This document shows positions 58,236 through 64,000 of a stretch of DNA of 64,000 nucleotides, piece after piece. The stretch spans positions 34,088-98,087 of the forward strand of contig DNJC01000153.1 of assembly GCA_003490025.1 (NCBI GenBank), given 5' to 3'. The first letter of the stretch is position 1. Each line of letters opens with the position of its first letter. Made by a program: the position numbers and the translations under genes. This DNA is from Geobacter sp. Its GTDB lineage: Bacteria > Desulfobacterota > Desulfuromonadia > Geobacterales > Geobacteraceae. The notes beneath the pieces are model-generated. The model ran no database searches. It saw nothing but the letters and a program-made list of their open reading frames with translations, and was not told the DNA's origin.

Positions 58236-61200
58236 GTCTTTTCTCCCGGATGGAATGCCGTTTTCTTGAGGGGAAATATTGCTGCACCAGCACCAGAATG
58301 GCCTTTGCCTTGAAGCTCCCGGCCAGCTCGAGCAGCTTGCCAGCGAAACGGCTGTATTTGGGATCCCTCTCCTCCAGCTTTGCGGCCCAACTCCGGATGC
58401 CTTGCATATCCCCCATCAGTGCCAGTTCATGGAGTTCGGCCAGCTCTTCCGGCGCTGGCGCCTCGACCGGTTCTTCCAGTTCTTGCGTCTCCATCGGGAG
58501 CGCCGGTCCGGGTGTCCCCGGCAAGGCCGGCTCCCATACAACGCCCAAGTGCTTGCCGATTTTCTCCAGCAGCAGTTCGAGACCAATCGGCTTGGCCATG
58601 AAATCGTCACAGGCAGCCGCAAACACGTCCTTGCGCACACTGTCCGAGACGGTGGCCGATGTGCCGATTATCCTGGTCCCGTCGAGTTCGGGAAGCCGCC
58701 TCATTTCCCGAGCCGCCTCCAGACCGTCCATCTCCGGCATGACCAGATCCAACAGCACGAGATCCGGCTTTCGGGCCAGAGCCTGACGCACCGCCTCCCT
58801 GCCGCTGTCAGCCGTGACGATCTCGAAACCCAGCGGTTCCAGCAGCGCAACCAGCATAGAGGCATTGGCGATATTATCGTCGACCACGAGGATCGTTCTA
58901 CGCTTCCCCTGATAGCCGGTCGCGGTCGGCCCGGCCACTTCCCTGCGGATCTCGCCTCCGGAGACGGCCGGCAAAGGGAGTTCCACCCGGAATGAACTCC
59001 CCCTACCGGGTTCGCTCTCCACCGTAACCTTCCCCTGCATCAACGTTACCAGGCGCCTGGTAATGGAGAGTCCGAGGCCTGTTCCCTCCCGGATCTGCCC
59101 CGCGCCCACCAGCTGGGTAAATGGCTCAAAGATCGTTTCCAGCATGCCCGGCGCGATCCCGATCCCCGTGTCCGCGACCTCGCATCCGAACATCCCGCGA
59201 CTCGGGTCGTAGCTGACTCGTATGACAATGTGGCCGCGGCGCGTGTACTTGACGGCGTTGGAGACCAGGTTCAAAAGGATCTGCTTGAGTTTGCGCTGGT
59301 CTCCCCGCACGATTCCGGGCAGGGTGGAACTCTCTTCATACCGGAAATCCAGATCCTTTTCATCGGCCTGGATTTTCGCGATATTGAACACCTGTCGCAG
59401 CAGGGCGGACAGGTCGAAGGAGAGTTCTTCAATCTCCATCTTTTGCGCCTCGATCTTGCCCATATCAAGGATGTCGTTTATCAGTGTCAGCAGATGTTCG
59501 CCGCTGCTGCGCACGATTTCCACCTGCTGCCGTTGCGCGTCGGTCAGGTTGTTCTGTCGTTTCAGGATCTGGGCATAGCCCAGTATGGCGTTCAGGGGAG
59601 TTCGCAGTTCGTGGCTCATGCTGGAAAGGAAGGCGCTTTTCGCCTGGCTCGCCACTTCGGCCCGCTCCTTGGCGATTATCAGTTCCGAAGTTCGTTCTCT
59701 GACCATTTCCTCGAGATGGGCGCGGTGCCTTTTCAGTTCCTCTTCGGCCTCTTTTCGTTCCGTGATGTCCCGGACGGACTCGATCACCGCGACGACTTTA
59801 CCTTCGGAGTCATAAAGGGGAGCCGCCATCCCGAGCATGTAGGCTTCGCCGCGTTTGACGCTTCGCGTGACGCTTTCCCCGATGACTATGCCATCTTCGA
59901 CGGTGACATACGGATATAGCCGCTTGATCTGTTCCTGTTCGGCAGTGTTGAACACCAGGTCAATCAGCACGGGGCGTCTTTCGCCGTAGAAGGGGATGGC
60001 GTACTCGTGATCCCCCTTGCCGAGCATCTCTTCGGCCTTCGCCCCGGTGAACTCCTCGGCAGCCCGGTTCCATATTATTATTTTCCCCGCGGCATCGATT
60101 ACAAAGGTCGGATCGGGCAGGAAGTCGATTATGCCAGCCAGCCGTCTTTCCGAGTTCCTGAGGGCTTCTTCCGCATTCGCTCGTTCCGCAATTTCATTGT
60201 CCCGCTCCCTGATTTTCTCTTCCAGCTCCGTCGCCTGCCGAGTCAGCAGCTTTTCTCTCTCCCGATGATAATCGATCTTCCTCTTCAAGTCGGAAGGAGG
60301 CATTTTCAGTTCGGCAATGATGTCGGCATACATTTGTTTCAGCGTCTTTTCTTCTGAGGCAGAGATTATCCCGCTCTTCAGCAACGCCTTACGGGCGGCT
60401 GCCGCACCGATCGAACTGGCAAGGCGTATCTCCGCGTCGTTGTAAAGTTCAGCCACTTCAGCGATGGAGATGGTGGTTTTCCCGTCGAGTTTCAAAACCG
60501 AAAGGCAATCACCGACCATTGCGGCCGATTTGGCTTCGGGAAAATACTGGCAGTACAGCTCTTTTATCTCCATCTTCTTTGCCGCCAGATCGATCGTCGC
60601 CTCTCCTGGCAGTTGCCCCGCAATGGGGCCAACAGCAAGCGCATTGACAAATTCTTCCGAGATATTTATCTCTTCTTGTTTCTGCGCAACGTACAGGGAA
60701 CCCAGAATGTAAAAGAAGACATTGAAAATCAGGGTCCAGAGGACCGCATGGCTAATGGAATCAAGTCCGGTCACGCCAAGAAGATGCTCGGGCCGGAGCA
60801 GACCCACCCCCCACGGGCCATGATCCAAAATGGCACGTGAGAGCAAGCCTCCGTGGACAAAGGCGGGAAACGCCAGGGTATAGATCCAGAGCAGGAAACC
60901 GCTGCCCATGCCAAGCAGCGCACCAGAGCTATTTCCTTTCTTCCAGTACAACCCGCCGATGAGAGCCGGAGCGAATTGCAGCACCGCCACAAATGAAATC
61001 ACACCGATATCAACCAGAAGCAAGTAAGCACCGACAACCCCTTCAAACCAATAGCCGGCCAGGACAAGCAAGGCAACGGTGACCCAACGGCACTGCAGCA
61101 GATACCGTTTCGCAAAACCCAGACGCCGAACCGACTCGATGACCGGGAGCAGCAAATGGTTTGTCGCCATGGTGGAGATGGTCATCGAAGCGATCGTGAT

Positions 61201-62232
61201 CATGCCCGTCGCCGCAGAAAACCCTCCGAGAAAAACCAGTAACGCCAAAAGCCCCTGACCGGTAGAGAGCGGCAGCATAAGGACGAAGGTGTCAGCCTGC
61301 TGCACGGGATACCCCGCCAGAAGACCGCCCATCGCAATCGGCATGACGAACAGATTGATCAGGAGCATGTACAGTGGGAAGAGCCACATGGCAGTCCGGA
61401 TATGCTTCTCGTGGAAATTTTCGATAACCGCCATGTGGAATTGCCGAGGAAGGAACAGCACTGCCGACATCGAAAGCAGCAGGTATGTGGTCCACGTTAT
61501 GTAAAAGGAAGGGCTTGTCTGTCCGCTGATGATGGACGTCTTCAGCGGGCTCTGCTCGAACTGTCTGAAGACATCGCTGAATCCCCCGAAAAGGCCGTAG
61601 GTCACGTAGACGCCGACTGCCAGAAAGACTATCAGCTTCACCAGGCTTTCAGCGCTCATCGCGACCACCATCCCTTGATGCCGTTCCGTTGGGACCGGTC
61701 TCCTTACCCCCAAGACGATGGTGAACAAAATGATGAACCCTACCATGCCGAGTCGGACGTTCCCATCGGGCCAGGAACTGCCCCCAGCATGAGCAATGAT
61801 TCCAAACGAGGAAAAAATGGCCTTTAACTGAAGGGCGAAATAAGGGACCAGGCCGAAAATGCTGATCAGCGTCACCAAGGCGGCGATTGCCGCGGATTTG
61901 TTGTAACGGAGCGAGATGAAATCAGCGATGCTGGTAATTCTGTAGGCATTTTTTATCCGCACCATCTTGCGCAGCACCACCCAGGAGAGGATCATGGCAA
62001 GAGTTGGCCCGAGGTAGATGGCTAGAAAGAGCATCCCCGACGACGCCGCCTTCCCGACGCTGCCATAGAAAGTCCACGCGGTATGGTAAACGGCGAGTGA
62101 CAGGGCGTAGATCACCGGGTTGTTGCCGACGTCCTTTCCCGCAGCGGCTTTTCGTTCCACCCAAAGCGCGATGATGACTATGAGTGCCATGTAAAGGCAG
62201 CAGACGGAAATGATCACGGAAGGAGAGAGCAT
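58225..62232 (-). CDS. SLC5-type transporter fused to PAS-histidine kinase-receiver
   Basis: 1335 aa. Residues about 1-530 form a sodium:solute symporter domain with about 13 helices (for example NPVIYALSLAVYHTAWTFYG and GGFSAATGMITIASMTISTM). Next come a linker region (about 545-680), PAS domain (about 690-815), HisKA with His in FLSSMSHELRTPLNAILGYA, HATPase (GTGLGLSITRRLVTLMQGKV), a receiver with PDLVLLDLVMPEMDGLEAAR, and a helical tail of about 60 residues. It resembles CbrA-type sensors in which transport and sensing share one protein. Substrate unknown. Confidence 0.93.
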   Translation of the reverse strand: MLSPSVIISVCCLYMALIVIIALWVERKAAAGKDVGNNPVIYALSLAVYHTAWTFYGSVGKAASSGMLFLAIYLGPTLAMILSWVVLRKMVRIKNAYRITSIADFISLRYNKSAAIAALVTLISIFGLVPYFALQLKAIFSSFGIIAHAGGSSWPDGNVRLGMVGFIILFTIVLGVRRPVPTERHQGMVVAMSAESLVKLIVFLAVGVYVTYGLFGGFSDVFRQFEQSPLKTSIISGQTSPSFYITWTTYLLLSMSAVLFLPRQFHMAVIENFHEKHIRTAMWLFPLYMLLINLFVMPIAMGGLLAGYPVQQADTFVLMLPLSTGQGLLALLVFLGGFSAATGMITIASMTISTMATNHLLLPVIESVRRLGFAKRYLLQCRWVTVALLVLAGYWFEGVVGAYLLLVDIGVISFVAVLQFAPALIGGLYWKKGNSSGALLGMGSGFLLWIYTLAFPAFVHGGLLSRAILDHGPWGVGLLRPEHLLGVTGLDSISHAVLWTLIFNVFFYILGSLYVAQKQEEINISEEFVNALAVGPIAGQLPGEATIDLAAKKMEIKELYCQYFPEAKSAAMVGDCLSVLKLDGKTTISIAEVAELYNDAEIRLASSIGAAAARKALLKSGIISASEEKTLKQMYADIIAELKMPPSDLKRKIDYHREREKLLTRQATELEEKIRERDNEIAERANAEEALRNSERRLAGIIDFLPDPTFVIDAAGKIIIWNRAAEEFTGAKAEEMLGKGDHEYAIPFYGERRPVLIDLVFNTAEQEQIKRLYPYVTVEDGIVIGESVTRSVKRGEAYMLGMAAPLYDSEGKVVAVIESVRDITERKEAEEELKRHRAHLEEMVRERTSELIIAKERAEVASQAKSAFLSSMSHELRTPLNAILGYAQILKRQNNLTDAQRQQVEIVRSSGEHLLTLINDILDMGKIEAQKMEIEELSFDLSALLRQVFNIAKIQADEKDLDFRYEESSTLPGIVRGDQRKLKQILLNLVSNAVKYTRRGHIVIRVSYDPSRGMFGCEVADTGIGIAPGMLETIFEPFTQLVGAGQIREGTGLGLSITRRLVTLMQGKVTVESEPGRGSSFRVELPLPAVSGGEIRREVAGPTATGYQGKRRTILVVDDNIANASMLVALLEPLGFEIVTADSGREAVRQALARKPDLVLLDLVMPEMDGLEAAREMRRLPELDGTRIIGTSATVSDSVRKDVFAAACDDFMAKPIGLELLLEKIGKHLGVVWEPALPGTPGPALPMETQELEEPVEAPAPEELAELHELALMGDMQGIRSWAAKLEERDPKYSRFAGKLLELAGSFKAKAILVLVQQYFPSRKRHSIREKRHEL

Positions 62233-62233
62233 G

Positions 62234-62467
62234 TCAGCGCCCCCCCTCGTTATCCCCCTCCTCGCCGGATGCAGTGCCGCGCAGGGTTCTCTGCATGAGA
62301 AAAAGCAGAAGAATTAGAATGGCCCATGCCACGAAGAGATAACTGAAGACGCTCATCAAGCCGCTCTTGGCGGATATCGCCAGAAACGGCCAATTGAACA
62401 GCATGAACAGGAGACAAAACACAAATATGTGGAACTCCGGCTGGCGCATCAATTGTCTGATCCTCAT
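62234..62467 (-). CDS. Small two-helix membrane protein
   Basis: 77 aa with two hydrophobic segments (about 12-30 and 38-60) and an acidic C-terminal tail (SGEEGDNEGG). The stop is 1 base before the transporter-kinase start, so the two are likely co-translated. Small partner proteins are common beside SLC5-type transporters. A possible -10 TATACT lies upstream (62522-62517), but its -35 spacing (19 bases from TTGAAA) is long. Confidence 0.65.
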   Translation of the reverse strand: MRIRQLMRQPEFHIFVFCLLFMLFNWPFLAISAKSGLMSVFSYLFVAWAILILLLFLMQRTLRGTASGEEGDNEGGR

Positions 62468-62668
62468 CGTCCCAGCCCCTTTCCGATATTTAAATGGGCA
62501 ACATGATCAGCTTGAAAGTATAGATCCAAATTGCCACGTTTTTTCAAGTTGGAGGTCTGGCGGGATGGCTGAACAGGAGGGGATCTACAGCTGGTGCAAA
62601 ATCTGGAGCGGCTTTGCTGCCGCGATAACCGGCTCAGTATCGCGGTTGCCGCTCCCGCAGGATGTGCT

Positions 62669-63574
62669 CTATCCGTGCTTGATGAAAGTTCCCTTCTGGT
62701 ATTCCTCGAATGCGGTCTTCAGCTCTTCCTGGCTGTTCATAACTATCGGGCCATACCAGGCCACCGGCTCCCCGATCGGTTTTCCGGAAACCAACAGGAA
62801 ACGTACCGGCTTCCCCTGGGTGGTTACGGACACCACCTCGCCGTCTTCAAAGAGGATCAGGTTCTCCGGTCCGCATTCGCACTGCCGTTCCAGGTCGAAG
62901 TAGTTGGTCCCGACCACCTCGTGCCCGAAGGCGTTTCTCTCGTGGTCGAAATACCCCTCGCCGTCGATGACGTAGGCGAGCGCCGTGTAGCCCCGCTTGA
63001 TGGCATGGGTGAAAATGCTTTCCTCCGGCACCGTCACGTCCAGGTACTCGGGATCAGCCACCACGTCCCGCACCGGGCCCAGGACGCCCCCTGCCTGCCC
63101 CGCGATCACCTTCACCCTGATGCCGTTCATGGTGACCTCGGGGATCTCGGAAGCGACGATGCCGCGGTAACGGGGCGCCATCATCTTCTGCGCCGCCGGC
63201 AGATTTGCCCAGAGCTGGAAGCCCCACATGAGCCCCTCACTGTCCCCCAGCGGCATCTCCTGATGGATGATGCCGCTGCCCGCCGTCATCCACTGCAGAT
63301 CGCCGGATTCGATTACCCCCTTGTTCCCCATGCTGTCGCCGTGCTCCACCCTGCCGTGCAGGACGTAGGTGATGGTCTCGATGCCCCGGTGCGGGTGCCA
63401 GGGGAAACCTTTCAGGTAATGCGGCGGGTAGTTCGAGTGGAAGTCGTCCAGCAGCAGAAAGGGGTCGAACATGGGCACCTGGTAGTAGCCGAAGGCTCGC
63501 TTCAGATGCACCCCGGCCCCCTCGATAGTCGGCTTGCTCTTCCAGACCTTCTTTATTTTCCGTAGCGTCTCCAT
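62669..63574 (-). CDS. Pirin-family protein
   Basis: 301 aa from the ATG at 63574, with GAGGAGCTGAT upstream; the longest frame starts 13 codons earlier but lacks family support. Pirin motifs: PMFDPFLLLDDF, PWHPHRGIETITYVLHGRVE, GDSMGNKGVIESGDLQWMTA and GSGIIHQEMP, in which His and Glu residues bind the cupin metal. Pirins are iron-binding cupins; some act as quercetinases, others regulators. It lies directly downstream of a short gene remnant. Confidence 0.93.
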   Translation of the reverse strand: METLRKIKKVWKSKPTIEGAGVHLKRAFGYYQVPMFDPFLLLDDFHSNYPPHYLKGFPWHPHRGIETITYVLHGRVEHGDSMGNKGVIESGDLQWMTAGSGIIHQEMPLGDSEGLMWGFQLWANLPAAQKMMAPRYRGIVASEIPEVTMNGIRVKVIAGQAGGVLGPVRDVVADPEYLDVTVPEESIFTHAIKRGYTALAYVIDGEGYFDHERNAFGHEVVGTNYFDLERQCECGPENLILFEDGEVVSVTTQGKPVRFLLVSGKPIGEPVAWYGPIVMNSQEELKTAFEEYQKGTFIKHG

Positions 63575-63575
63575 A

Positions 63576-63641
63576 TCAGCTCCTCTTCTCGCCGGTATCC
63601 CCCAATTTGTCATGAGAGGTCAGCACCATCAGTACCTTCAT
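63576..63641 (-). pseudogene. N-terminal remnant of a DJ-1/PfpI-type glutamine amidotransferase-like gene
   Basis: From an ATG at 63641 with GGCGAAGGAGTTCGAT upstream, 21 codons run to TGA at 63578-63576. The product MKVLMVLTSHDKLGDTGEKR has the family N-terminus (MKxLMVLTSHDxLGxTGxKTG). The match stops after TGEK, exactly where the ribosome binding site of pirin begins, and one base separates the stop from the pirin ATG. I infer a deletion that fused the start of this gene to pirin's own start. The remnant may still act as a translated leader. Confidence 0.68.
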
Positions 63642-63874
63642 ATCGAACTCCTTCGCCCGGGCGGGCTGTCCGCCTCCCACTGGCTGACAGGCTTCGGACA
63701 TCTGTATGTGTGTACATCATTTGCCTGAATAATCAACAGACACGCCCGGCAAAGTTTACTGACTCGGATCTCTGAACCTGCGGATTCTACGGGGTGCGAG
63801 GAGGCTTAGGGGAAGGGCGGGGGTGAGGGCGCTGCCGGTACTTCAAAGGTACAAACAAAAGGGACCGGACGCAG
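63642..63874. other. Intergenic stretch without a recognised element
   Basis: Upstream region of the pirin gene and its remnant. No promoter with good spacing, no ORF and no known RNA is visible. Confidence 0.5.
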
Positions 63875-63908
63875 AAAAGCCCCGCCAGGAAATACTGGTG
63901 GGGCTTTT
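63875..63908 (-). terminator. rRNA operon terminator
   Basis: On the minus strand AAAAGCCCC-A-CCAG pairs with CTGG-C-GGGGCTTTT across a short loop, 12 bases after the end of 5S rRNA, with a T-containing tail. Confidence 0.85.
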
Positions 63909-63920
63909 CGATTAAATTCA

Positions 63921-64000
63921 CTGCGGCGACCTACTCTCCCACACAGTTACCCATGCAGTACCATCGGCCCTGAGAGGCTTAACTTCCGTGTTCGGGATGG
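63921..64000 (-). rRNA. rrf: 5S ribosomal RNA, 3' part
   Basis: The minus strand reads CCATCCCGAACACGGAAG, then TTAAGCCTCTCAGGGCCGAT and ends GTAGGTCGCCGCAG, the conserved 3' two-thirds of bacterial 5S rRNA. About 80 of roughly 115 bases are inside the window; the rest lies beyond the right edge. It is the last gene of an rRNA operon entering from the right. Confidence 0.95.

Noticed and set aside
1..64000. tRNA genes, CRISPR arrays, insertion sequences or prophage
   Set aside because: No cloverleaf, repeat-spacer pattern, transposase or integrase was recognised by reading the sequence; small tRNAs could still be missed without a search tool.

Overview
This window looks like a chromosomal segment from the Geobacteraceae (Geobacter, Geomonas or Citrifermentans type), judged by inference only. 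The evidence is the high GC content, the XrtA/PEP-CTERM-style exopolysaccharide genes, the Tad pilus locus, the many hybrid sensor kinases, an anaerobe-type hybrid cluster protein, and a 5S rRNA of proteobacterial type at the right edge. Most gene starts carry clear GGAGG-type ribosome binding sites. Several starts are moved here from the longest open frame to the site supported by a ribosome binding site or signal peptide.

Region 1 (1-9431, minus strand) is an exopolysaccharide operon read leftwards from a near-consensus sigma-70 promoter at 9404-9431. It holds an initiating sugar-phosphate transferase with a degenerate GGDEF-like N-terminus, a three-gene dehydrogenase/aminotransferase/acetyltransferase module of WlbA/WlbC/WlbB type, a FemAB-like protein, a Wza-like export lipoprotein, a Wzz-like chain-length protein, an XrtA-type AAA ATPase, a BY-kinase-like protein with a damaged P-loop, and the start of a DUF354 gene. 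A Crp/Fnr regulator (9480-10193) lies just upstream.

Region 2 (10315-26868) is a Tad/Flp pilus locus. TadG and two TadE-type pseudopilins are on the minus strand. Divergently there are two Flp-type pilins (58 and 61 aa), CpaB, CpaC secretin, CpaE, CpaF ATPase, TadB, TadC, a 27-aa membrane microprotein, a lipoprotein, a beta-barrel protein, DUF192, a polytopic GT-C-like membrane protein, a Pro/Ala-rich protein and a polyprenyl-phosphate-type glycosyltransferase. No prepilin peptidase (TadV/CpaA) is present in the window.

Region 3 (27021-39084) is a chemotaxis operon behind a FliA-like promoter: STAS, CheA, CheW, an sCache MCP ending in a CheR/CheB tether-like pentapeptide, CheR, CheB, two sensor kinases, a CheY-like regulator and a second, stand-alone CheB-type methylesterase.

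Region 4 (39077-47384) contains a LysR/MFS divergent pair, hcp behind a class II Crp/Fnr-type promoter, REP-like palindromes, a Cys-rich small protein, ppk1 with a repeat-containing Lys/Ala-rich extension, and an unlisted 51-aa gene.

Region 5 (47587-55933) is the most interesting part. A compact operon (DUF3108 protein, UbiE-like methyltransferase, U32 Fe-S protein, type III polyketide synthase) is flanked by two B12-binding-type radical SAM genes. It is proposed here as an oxygen-independent pathway to methylated, hydroxylated aromatic polyketide lipids or quinones. A candidate structured RNA with its own promoter and terminator follows.

Region 6 (55993-64000) holds an OmpA-type lipoprotein, a signalling operon (small membrane protein, SLC5 transporter-histidine kinase-receiver fusion, receiver-kinase protein), a pirin gene preceded by a 21-codon remnant of a DJ-1/PfpI-type gene, and the 3' end of an rRNA operon with its terminator.
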